DNA of 5,546 bases, taken from Bacteriovoracaceae bacterium (GTDB lineage: Bacteria; Bdellovibrionota; Bacteriovoracia; Bacteriovoracales; Bacteriovoracaceae). Positions 1 through 5,546 of the stretch are shown here, one piece after another. The notes below the pieces were generated by a model. It saw nothing but the letters and a program-made list of their open reading frames with translations. It did no database searches and was not told the DNA's origin. Position numbers and translations under genes: made by a program. The stretch is from positions 1 to 5,546 of the forward strand of contig CANFNN010000204.1 in assembly GCA_947448095.1 (NCBI GenBank), in the 5' to 3' direction. Positions within the stretch are counted from its first letter, which is position 1; every line of letters starts with the position of its first letter.

Positions 1-453
1 AGAGGTTTGGGAGAGCTTTTTGTTTTTCTCTTCTTTGGGCTCCTCTCTGTCGCAGGAACTTATTATCTCCTAAGTGAAAGATTGAATGGGGATATTTTTA
101 TTCTTGGCTCAATCTTTGGACTGCTTAATACGACCCTTATTTGTATCAATAATCTAAGAGATCGTGAACAGGACCAACGAAAGAATAAACTTACTCTTGC
201 TACCAGAATGACTAGGACAAGTTATAAGTTTTTTATAGTGACAACCATTTTGGCCCCTTATTTATTGATGACTCTTCTCTTACCCCTTAATTTACTTCTT
301 CTTTTCTTCTTGGCGCCTCTTGCTTTTTCTTTAATCCTTATCGTTAAGGTCTTTAAGAAGAAGAATGCGGAGCTTAATTCCGTGCTTGCCATGGCAGGAG
401 GACATTTGCTTTTGTTTGGATTAACCTCAACCTTTGTCTTCTCTTGCCAATGA
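1..453 (+). CDS. menA: 1,4-dihydroxy-2-naphthoate polyprenyltransferase MenA, C-terminal part (5' end outside window)
   Basis: MenA is an inner-membrane UbiA-superfamily enzyme that attaches the polyprenyl tail to 1,4-dihydroxy-2-naphthoate, giving demethylmenaquinone. The frame is open to base 1 (it begins Arg-Gly-Leu-Gly-Glu), so the gene starts upstream and the TTG at position 7 is not the true start. The visible 150 codons are roughly the C-terminal half of the usual ~300-residue enzyme. They begin with the GLGELFVFLFFG segment typical of MenA. The second Asp-rich motif of the superfamily, NNLRDREQD (bases 148-174), carries the D-x-x-x-D expected to bind Mg-diphosphate, and the MenA-like KLTLATRM follows. 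Three to four hydrophobic membrane segments are visible. The TGA stop (451-453) overlaps the ATG of menC. UbiA-family relatives such as UbiA itself are less likely, given the NNLRDRE wording and the men neighbours. Confidence 0.9.
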   Translation, partial: RGLGELFVFLFFGLLSVAGTYYLLSERLNGDIFILGSIFGLLNTTLICINNLRDREQDQRKNKLTLATRMTRTSYKFFIVTTILAPYLLMTLLLPLNLLLLFFLAPLAFSLILIVKVFKKKNAELNSVLAMAGGHLLLFGLTSTFVFSCQ

Positions 454-1289
454 AAGTCTTATTTTCTCCCTATTCACTGGAGCCTAGAAACCGAGCTAAT
501 AATCAGGCCGATTTGAAAACGAAGCATGGCATTTTTTTGAGATTAGAATCGGACTTCATTGGTTATGCAGATTATTTTCCTCATGTCGAATTTGGTGATC
601 AGTCGATTGCTGAGTTTATGTCTACTTTTCCTGATCTTTCCAATGATTATCACCAAAAGATACTGCAGAGACTTAATCAACCTTTAAATGTTTCACAAGA
701 CGCTCGCTTTAAAAATCATCAGCTCTATTTTCCTGGGGATCCGATTGAATCAAATATAATTAAGTACAAGCTTTTTATTCATGAGGACACCCATTTTTGC
801 TCCCTTGCTGACCAAGGAATAAAGCTTCGGCTAGACGCCAACGGGATTTTCAATCGCCTTAGTTTTCTCGCTTTTCTAAATGGATTGTCCCCAAAGACTT
901 TAGGATCGATTGAATACATTGAGGACCCCTCAAGGGATTCAAATTGGGATAATAATCTTGTGAAATTGGCAGAAGATTTTCTTCAAGGCTCTCCCACAGA
1001 TTTTGTTGTCTATAAACCTACCAGGTCTCTGTTTCCAGAAAGCAACAAACGCATTATTTTTAGCTCTTATATGTCTAGTTGGTTAGGCCTCTGGCAGGAT
1101 TATTTGGAACTTATTGCGAAGGGGGATCTTTCTCTCACGCATGGACTAGTAACTCCTGGTCTCTATAACAATATGGAAACAATTTTTACGGGAAACTACC
1201 ACGAGGGCTTTCGTCCAGACCTCGAAAAAATTAGGACTCTATTGGGTGATTTGGAACTGATTAAATGGACGTATCTATGCCATATATGA
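450..1289 (+). CDS. menC: o-succinylbenzoate synthase MenC (enolase superfamily)
   Basis: MenC dehydrates 2-succinyl-6-hydroxy-2,4-cyclohexadiene-1-carboxylate to o-succinylbenzoate in the cytoplasm. The ATG at 450 was chosen because it forms an ATGA overlap with the menA stop; an in-frame TTG at 444 is the alternative. The product is 279 residues, about 40 shorter than E. coli MenC (~320). By eye the enolase-superfamily active site is complete: K105-Y-K107 (the K-x-K pair), D129-A-N131 (DAN, first metal ligand), E158 in IEDP (second ligand), D176 in LAEDFL (probable third ligand) and K189 in YKPT (the opposite catalytic Lys), followed by the paired serines S205-S206. The N-terminal capping domain (about residues 1-95) is divergent. 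The region between IEDP and YKPT is shorter than in E. coli. A related N-acylamino acid racemase is unlikely given menA and menE on either side. Confidence 0.88.
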   Translation: MKVLFSPYSLEPRNRANNQADLKTKHGIFLRLESDFIGYADYFPHVEFGDQSIAEFMSTFPDLSNDYHQKILQRLNQPLNVSQDARFKNHQLYFPGDPIESNIIKYKLFIHEDTHFCSLADQGIKLRLDANGIFNRLSFLAFLNGLSPKTLGSIEYIEDPSRDSNWDNNLVKLAEDFLQGSPTDFVVYKPTRSLFPESNKRIIFSSYMSSWLGLWQDYLELIAKGDLSLTHGLVTPGLYNNMETIFTGNYHEGFRPDLEKIRTLLGDLELIKWTYLCHI

Positions 1290-2341
1290 GTAACAATCAA
1301 TTTGTTCATCATCCTCGGTTAAGTCAGTATGTTAGTGGGCTTAGTACTTGCTTTGAGTCTCAAGGGATTAGAGATCATATTATTCTTTTTTCATCTGGAA
1401 CGACCTCTAATAATCTCAAAGGTTATGCATTCAATCTTGAATCTATCCAGATCAATGCTCAGGCCGTAAATCAATATTTAGACCTTTCCTCAAAGGATCA
1501 GTGGGGACTAGCACTTCCTGAATTCCACATAGGTGGATATTCCGTTCTTCATCGGTCAGCACTTTTAGGCAAACAGGCCATCCTGTTTGGGCGATGGGTT
1601 CCAGAAAATTTTTGTGATTTCATAAGAGACAAGAATATTACAGTCACTTCGCTCGTGCCGACTCAGCTTTATGATTTGGTGGCCTTGAAAAAAACTGCAC
1701 CCGCTAATTTGAAGCACATCATTATTGGAGGAGATTTTCTTGGCAGAGAATTAGAATCTCGGGCCCGTCAATTAGGTTGGCCAATTGTAAAGTCGTTTGG
1801 AATGACGGAAGTGGCTTCACAGTTAGGAGCTACCAGGGAGCCCTTTTCGATGAGCTATGACCTTTTTGAGATCCATGAAATGAAAGTGGATATCTCTCAG
1901 AGGCTCTGGGTAAAATCAAAAAGTCTCTTTTCCTACGAGTTCTCTTTTAAGGACGAGAATTGGATAATTCATCCTGCATCCCAAAAAGTTGATTCCAGTG
2001 GCTATTTTCCACTTCAGGACATGGGAGAAATATCCTCGTGTCATAAAATTACGCCAATGGGAAGATTAGATCATGCTGTCAAAAGGTCCGGGAAGCTGGT
2101 AGATATCACGAATCTCAGGCAGGAGCTTGACCAATTTAAGATGCACCATCATTGTTGGAATAAAATTGAAATTAGCATTCTCTCAGATGAGCGAAGAGGT
2201 GCTCAGATCAGTTTACTCTTTTTGAGTGATGTGAAGGACAAAATTTGCGATTTTCTTGAGAGAGTTCCTGTAGGATCTTTTGATGATGTTCGTGAGGTTT
2301 CAAGCTTTGAGCGAACAGATTTGGGAAAATTGAAAAACTAA
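1286..2341 (+). CDS. menE: o-succinylbenzoate-CoA ligase MenE, compact form (AMP-binding family)
   Basis: MenE activates o-succinylbenzoate to its CoA thioester via an acyl-adenylate. Three in-frame ATGs are possible: 1265, 1277 and 1286. I chose 1286 because it gives an ATGA overlap with the menC stop, like the menA/menC junction; the longest form would have 358 residues instead of 351. ANL-superfamily motifs, in order: SSGTTS (36-41) with K45 of the phosphate loop, the PEFHIGG segment near 78-84, VPTQL (124-128), GGD (148-150), SFGMTE (170-175), D245 of the ribose-binding motif, GRLD (259-262) opening the C-terminal domain, and K348 in TDLGKLK, the Lys expected to catalyse adenylation. It is about 100 residues shorter than E. 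coli MenE (~450), mainly because the usual N-terminal stretch before the phosphate loop is nearly absent. All core motifs remain, so it is probably active rather than a pseudogene. Confidence 0.88.
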   Translation: MSNNQFVHHPRLSQYVSGLSTCFESQGIRDHIILFSSGTTSNNLKGYAFNLESIQINAQAVNQYLDLSSKDQWGLALPEFHIGGYSVLHRSALLGKQAILFGRWVPENFCDFIRDKNITVTSLVPTQLYDLVALKKTAPANLKHIIIGGDFLGRELESRARQLGWPIVKSFGMTEVASQLGATREPFSMSYDLFEIHEMKVDISQRLWVKSKSLFSYEFSFKDENWIIHPASQKVDSSGYFPLQDMGEISSCHKITPMGRLDHAVKRSGKLVDITNLRQELDQFKMHHHCWNKIEISILSDERRGAQISLLFLSDVKDKICDFLERVPVGSFDDVREVSSFERTDLGKLKN

Positions 2342-2445
2342 TATTTACCATTAAGAGTTTTTGAACATCTCAATCAAATTAGGTGTCTAAATCTGATCGC
2401 CATTTTCTTAAGTCACCCTAATAAAATCAACTGCCATTATTCCTT

Positions 2446-2489
2446 GATAGTCGAGATTTCGATAACTTCTCGTATCACTTCATTTTTTT
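2446..2489 (+). terminator. Possible weak intrinsic terminator of the men operon
   Basis: GATA-gt-CGAGA (2446-2456) pairs with TCTCG-TATC (2468-2476), giving nine base pairs with a two-base bulge and an 11-base loop. Seven Ts follow at 2483-2489. The stem has few G-C pairs and six bases separate it from the T-tract, so it departs from a textbook terminator. Its place after menE and before a new gene group supports the reading, but it may be chance. Confidence 0.3.
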
Positions 2490-2516
2490 GATTTTTCGGT
2501 TTTACCCTCCTTTAAG
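2488..2516 (+). promoter_or_regulatory. Candidate sigma-70-type promoter for the MotB-like gene
   Basis: TTGATT (2488-2493, 4 of 6 to TTGACA) is followed after 17 bases by TTTAAG (2511-2516, 4 of 6 to TATAAT), about 60 bases before the ATG at 2577. The spacing is ideal but both boxes are weak. The -10 box lies inside the palindrome CCTTTAAGG (2509-2517). In such AT-rich DNA, matches of this quality occur by chance. Confidence 0.28.
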
Positions 2517-2576
2517 GTGCTAACCTCGTCCATTCTCTGATCCCAAAGATTATTCAATTTAACAAGAGATACTAAA

Positions 2577-4478
2577 ATGAGTTTGGATTATCAAAAGTTA
2601 AAAACTAAAAAACAGGACGATGGATCTTTCTGGACCTCTTATTCAGATTTGTTCATGGTTCTGAGTGTCGTTTTTCTTCTCTTGTACGTGATCGCCTCTT
2701 TAAGGTCGGGAACATCCAGTATGCAAAGCCAGATGGAAAATCAAAAGATAAAAGCTGAGTCTCAGGACTTAAAAAAACAAATCCAAGCTTACAATGCCCT
2801 GAAAGATGATTATTTGGAAAAAGAAGCCAGCGCAGATGAAGCCAAGATGTATGAAGAGTTGATGAGTAAATTGACTCTTCTTCAAGACGAAGCACAGGAT
2901 GAGAAGAAACAACTTGAAAAAAGAGCAGGTGAGAACGAAACCAAGGCAAAAGCACTCAATCAGTACCAACAGATGATTCGAAATATTGTTAATACGAATT
3001 TGTTATCAAATAAGAAAATTAAATTCAGAAACGAAGTTATCGTGAAAAAGAATGACGAGATCCAAGATATGGATAGCACGATTAAAACTCAAACCGAGGA
3101 TATCAATCAAAAGTCTGAATTAATCGTTCGTAATCAGAAACAAATCATTGAGCAAGAACGTGAAATTGAGAACAAACAGCAAGTTTTAGAACAGAAAAAG
3201 CAACAAGTGGCGAGTCTTGAATCTCAAGTCGTTGAAAAGGCTCAAACAATCCAGTCCAACCAATCAAAAATTAATACTCTCAATTCTGATTTGAGCCAAA
3301 AAATAATTGAGCTGCAAAAGACCAGTGCCTCTGCAAGTACTTCTAAATCTGAATTGAACCGAAAAATTGCGATCATGAAACTTCAGAACGCTAAAAAAAT
3401 TGGCGAACTTCAAAATCAAACAAAAGAAATGAAAGACAGTGTTGAGTCTATTAATCATGAACTGGCCAATGCCGAGGGCCAATTGAGTGATGCCCGTGAA
3501 AAGATGGCAGCCCAAGAGGCCATGAAAAAGAAACTTGAGTCCGCGATGGCCTCAGCCGGTACTGAATATCAAAATAAAATGGCACAAATGCGCTCTGATT
3601 TCGATAAAAAAATGAATGCAGAAAAAGGACAGCTTGAAGCCCAGCTGAATCAAGAAAAAGCCTCAGCTGCTGAAAAGCTCAAGCGTCTGGGTGAATTTAA
3701 AAACAAACTCGCTGCTGAAAAGGCGAATTTAGATAAACAAATGGCCGGACTCAAAGATGAAATAGGCAAAGCGACCGGCGAGGCGAATAACCTTAAAGGT
3801 CAACTTGCCAATGCACAAAAAGAACATGGTCGCTATTTAGCTGCAATTGGCCAGTTGGAAAAAGATAAGGCCGGATTATCCGGTGATCTGAAACGTGCTC
3901 AGGAGCTTATTGAAGCGAAAAAGAATCTAGCCAAAAAAATTGCTGATAATTTTGCAAAAAATGGCATCAAAGCAGGCGTAGATGGTAAGACGGGTGATGT
4001 CACTATCCAGTTTGGAGATGAGTACTTTGATACAGGTAAAGCTGATTTAAAACAGCACATGAAGGATGTTTTACAGAAATTTGTCCCCACTTATTCGAAG
4101 TCACTTCTTGAAGATGAAAAAGTTGCCAAAGAAATTTCATCTGTAGAAATTATTGGTTTCTCTTCTCCGACCTACAAGGGACGCTACGTCGATCCTAAAA
4201 GTCTAAAAGAACAAGACCGCAGTGCTGTAAGTTACAATCTTGATTTAAGTTATAACCGAGCCAAATCAATCTTTTCCTACATGTTTGATAAAAAGAGCAT
4301 GACCTATAAGCATCAGACAGACATGTTGCCGCTAGTAAAAGTTACGGGAAGAAGCTTTTTAGCAGAAGAGGTGAAAGGGCGCGACATAGCTTCTGGGTTG
4401 GATATTAAGGAATATTGCAAACAATATAATTGTGAAAAATCTCAAAAGGTTATCATTCGATTTAATTTAAAAGATTAG
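2577..4478 (+). CDS. MotB/ZorB-like stator protein with long periplasmic coiled coil and OmpA-like C-terminal domain
   Basis: This 633-residue protein is probably the B subunit of an ion-driven membrane motor. The N-terminus has a short basic cytoplasmic segment (1-18), then W19-T-S-Y-S-D24 and one membrane helix (about 24-42). This matches the MotB plug/TM pattern, in which the Asp carries the proton or sodium ion. Residues 45-460 are almost entirely charged, Lys/Glu/Gln/Ala-rich coiled coil; 155-246 is a perfect run of heptads, and a Ser/Ala patch at 249-258 splits the coil into near-equal halves. Residues about 465-633 form an OmpA-like domain: VTIQFGDEYFDTGKADLK (475-492), GFSSP (527-531), the helix LSYNRAKSIFSYMF (557-570) and a final strand QKVIIRFNL (623-631). 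R561 fits the peptidoglycan-binding Arg, but the usual Asp of GHTD is replaced by Ser. C614 and C619 could form a disulfide. Flagellar MotB is typically about 300 residues. A weak AAGAGA (2564-2569) precedes the ATG. Structural class is fairly sure; the cellular job is unknown. Confidence 0.8.
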   Translation: MSLDYQKLKTKKQDDGSFWTSYSDLFMVLSVVFLLLYVIASLRSGTSSMQSQMENQKIKAESQDLKKQIQAYNALKDDYLEKEASADEAKMYEELMSKLTLLQDEAQDEKKQLEKRAGENETKAKALNQYQQMIRNIVNTNLLSNKKIKFRNEVIVKKNDEIQDMDSTIKTQTEDINQKSELIVRNQKQIIEQEREIENKQQVLEQKKQQVASLESQVVEKAQTIQSNQSKINTLNSDLSQKIIELQKTSASASTSKSELNRKIAIMKLQNAKKIGELQNQTKEMKDSVESINHELANAEGQLSDAREKMAAQEAMKKKLESAMASAGTEYQNKMAQMRSDFDKKMNAEKGQLEAQLNQEKASAAEKLKRLGEFKNKLAAEKANLDKQMAGLKDEIGKATGEANNLKGQLANAQKEHGRYLAAIGQLEKDKAGLSGDLKRAQELIEAKKNLAKKIADNFAKNGIKAGVDGKTGDVTIQFGDEYFDTGKADLKQHMKDVLQKFVPTYSKSLLEDEKVAKEISSVEIIGFSSPTYKGRYVDPKSLKEQDRSAVSYNLDLSYNRAKSIFSYMFDKKSMTYKHQTDMLPLVKVTGRSFLAEEVKGRDIASGLDIKEYCKQYNCEKSQKVIIRFNLKD

Positions 4479-4497
4479 ATGATGAATTTAAACGAAT

Positions 4498-4503
4498 AAG
4501 AGG
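4498..4503 (+). promoter_or_regulatory. Ribosome binding site of the MotA-like gene
   Basis: AAGAGG lies five bases before the ATG at 4509. It is clearly better than the AAGAGA before the preceding gene, which fits a channel subunit needed in excess over its partner (five A to two B in known stators), although that link is inference. Confidence 0.65.
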
Positions 4504-4508
4504 TACGT

Positions 4509-5531
4509 ATGTTTAGCCAAAATTTTGTTCAAAGTATTGTTGATGGAGTCGTCGTTTTTGCCACTGATCTTCTGATGCCCGTGATGGGGATTTTCTTCGT
4601 CTTTGCGATTGTGCTTAGATGCTTGATCTATTACACAGTGAAACGAGAAGATTGGTTTTCAAAAGAATTTTCTAAACGAGTCAAAAAGTTTCAAGATGCC
4701 AGGGATGAAAAAGGTGAATTGTCTTTTTACGTTACTATTAAGCGACTGCTTGAAATTACTTATTATGAAGTTTTTGAGGTTCGGGCCATACTCAAGCGCC
4801 GGAATCCGGATGCTATTATGACGGCAACTGATCGTGTATTTCTTGTTCAGCAGGGGTCTGCCCGCATGGTGTCCGATATTTTAAAACAGGTGAAATTTAT
4901 TAAATGGGGAGAGCGGCCAAAGTTTCTTGAGATTTCTAATACTGTACTAAGAAATAATCCCTGCTTTAACCGCGTTTTTGGCATCGTACCCATTTCTACC
5001 TTTAATGACTTCCTCAACACCGTTCCTGGTCTATTTATTGTTGGAGGTATTTTTGGAACTTTCCTTGGAATCATGAAGGCACTACCGGAGCTTGGGGGCA
5101 TGAACCTTAGTGACGTTGAAGGCTCTAAGCTCATCATGGATAACTTCTTACTCAAAATCTCTTTTTCTATGTCCACATCTATCATTGGAATTATTTTGAG
5201 TGTTGTCATGAGCTTAGCAAACACTTTTTTTAGTTGTGAGAAAGCCTATATGGAAACGGTCGAGCGACTAGAAAATGAAATGGATACATTATGGAATATG
5301 AGCTCTTCTAATCAGCTGCCGACAAATATCTCTAGCTTTGATGCTGATCGTGATCCTATAGAGGTTTTATCCGAAGACTTAATCGCTAAAGAGCTCCACG
5401 TGGAACCTGGCTTTGTGAACCTTGTTAAGCCTATCAGTAAATGGTGGGACAAAATGGGAAAAGCCCCTAATCATGGGGCCAAAGAAGTGGCACCCGTGAA
5501 GTCTGCATCTAATGAGAATGAAGCTGCGTAA
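4509..5531 (+). CDS. MotA/TolQ/ExbB/ZorA-family ion-channel (stator A) subunit
   Basis: This 340-residue inner-membrane protein would form the ion-conducting ring around the membrane helix of the gene before it. Visible order: membrane helix 1 (about 14-42), a large cytoplasmic segment (43-165), helix 2 (about 172-191) with the family signature P173-G174 ... G183-T-F-L-G187, a short periplasmic loop (LPELGGMNL), helix 3 (about 216-241) with S220-M-S-T-S224 and a conserved-looking IIG, then a cytoplasmic tail (242-340) ending in a low-complexity Ala/Glu/Asn stretch. T184 and T223 sit where TolQ/ExbB have polar threonines near the ion path. Three helices make it TolQ/ExbB/ZorA-like in topology; flagellar MotA has four. 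It lies 30 bases after the MotB-like gene, surely co-transcribed. The order B-then-A is the reverse of flagellar motAB. The long cytoplasmic tail of ZorA is missing. Confidence 0.82.
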   Translation: MFSQNFVQSIVDGVVVFATDLLMPVMGIFFVFAIVLRCLIYYTVKREDWFSKEFSKRVKKFQDARDEKGELSFYVTIKRLLEITYYEVFEVRAILKRRNPDAIMTATDRVFLVQQGSARMVSDILKQVKFIKWGERPKFLEISNTVLRNNPCFNRVFGIVPISTFNDFLNTVPGLFIVGGIFGTFLGIMKALPELGGMNLSDVEGSKLIMDNFLLKISFSMSTSIIGIILSVVMSLANTFFSCEKAYMETVERLENEMDTLWNMSSSNQLPTNISSFDADRDPIEVLSEDLIAKELHVEPGFVNLVKPISKWWDKMGKAPNHGAKEVAPVKSASNENEAA

Positions 5532-5534
5532 TCC

Positions 5535-5540
5535 GGGAGG
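5535..5540 (+). promoter_or_regulatory. Strong Shine-Dalgarno for a gene starting at or beyond the window end
   Basis: GGGAGG sits three bases after the TAA of the MotA-like gene. It is the best Shine-Dalgarno match seen at any junction in the window. The last two bases of the window (AT, 5545-5546) could open an ATG four bases downstream; a start slightly further on is equally possible. It implies another co-transcribed gene. Confidence 0.55.
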
Positions 5541-5546
5541 ATTCAT

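Larger units (their letters stand above)
2342..2576. other. Intergenic region between men operon and motor-like unit
   Basis: These 235 bases contain no convincing gene on either strand. They are AT-rich and hold an imperfect hairpin followed by a T-tract (2446-2489), a weak sigma-70-like promoter candidate (2488-2516), and small palindromes such as CCTTTAAGG (2509-2517) and AGGT-gcta-ACCT (2515-2526) that could be operator half-sites or chance. No tRNA, CRISPR or riboswitch structure was recognised. The gap separates two functionally unrelated gene groups and is the natural place for a transcription stop and restart. Confidence 0.6.

Noticed and set aside
7..453. TTG at position 7 as the true start of the first gene
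   Set aside because: The frame is open to base 1 and the protein aligns by eye only to the C-terminal half of MenA, so the start lies upstream of the window.
2371..2396. TTAG-gtgt-CTAA palindrome in the intergenic region as an operator
   Set aside because: Only four base pairs are perfect and the flanks do not pair consistently; too weak to annotate.
3477..3861. Recurring GQL motif (residues 301, 351, 408, 425) as an internal tandem repeat
   Set aside because: Spacings (50, 57 and 17 residues) are irregular and flanks are only compositionally alike; this is expected of low-complexity coiled coil.
4479..4499. Six-codon mini-ORF (MMNLNE) between the MotB-like and MotA-like genes, with its stop touching the RBS
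   Set aside because: It has no Shine-Dalgarno of its own and is too short to distinguish from chance in AT-rich sequence.
2653..5224. Open frames on the - strand opposite the two motor-like genes (2653-2955, 2769-2969, 3264-3515, 3899-4090, 4847-5224)
   Set aside because: They lie entirely inside convincing + strand genes, show no recognisable motifs, and read as mirror compositions of Lys/Glu/Gln-rich or membrane coding sequence.
2577..5531. Calling the pair a Zorya defence system (zorB/zorA)
   Set aside because: Fold classes agree, but the long extension is on the wrong subunit, gene order is reversed, and no zorC/zorD/zorE-type gene is visible. Only a family-level resemblance is supported.
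2577..5531. Calling the pair flagellar motB/motA
   Set aside because: The channel protein has three rather than four membrane helices, the B subunit is about twice the usual length with a divergent OmpA-like end, and no flagellar gene is nearby.

Overview
The window is AT-rich DNA, densely coded on the + strand, from what is probably a Gram-negative, menaquinone-making bacterium. The evidence is a menaquinone-biosynthesis gene cluster next to an inner-membrane ion-channel pair whose partner ends in an OmpA-type periplasmic domain. The compact MenC and MenE proteins recall Bdellovibrionota (Bdellovibrio/Bacteriovorax-like predators), but that placement is a recollection of family style, not a search result.

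Region 1 (1-2341) is the 3' part of a menaquinone operon: the C-terminal half of menA (cut by the window edge), menC and menE. Each junction can be read as an ATGA stop/start overlap (450-453 and 1286-1289), so the three are probably translationally coupled. MenC makes o-succinylbenzoate, MenE activates it to the CoA thioester, and MenA prenylates the later product 1,4-dihydroxy-2-naphthoate in the membrane. MenC and MenE are both shorter than their E. coli counterparts, yet keep the recognisable catalytic residues.

Region 2 (2342-2576) is a 235-base gap without a gene. It holds a weak hairpin followed by a T-tract (possible terminator) and a weak sigma-70-like promoter candidate, so transcription probably restarts here.

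Region 3 (2577-5531) is a two-gene unit. First comes a 633-residue MotB/ZorB-like protein with a short cytoplasmic N-terminus, one membrane helix carrying the expected ion-binding Asp (D24), about 410 residues of coiled coil and a divergent OmpA-like C-terminal domain. After 30 bases and a good ribosome binding site comes a 340-residue MotA/TolQ/ExbB/ZorA-family channel protein with three predicted membrane helices. Together they look like a proton- or sodium-driven stator-type motor (A5B2 class) with a very long periplasmic arm. This is the most interesting part of the window: the architecture matches neither standard flagellar MotAB, nor TolQR/ExbBD, nor Zorya, where the long extension is on the A subunit and cytoplasmic. 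A strong Shine-Dalgarno sequence at the very end (5535-5540) implies that at least one more gene of the unit lies just outside.
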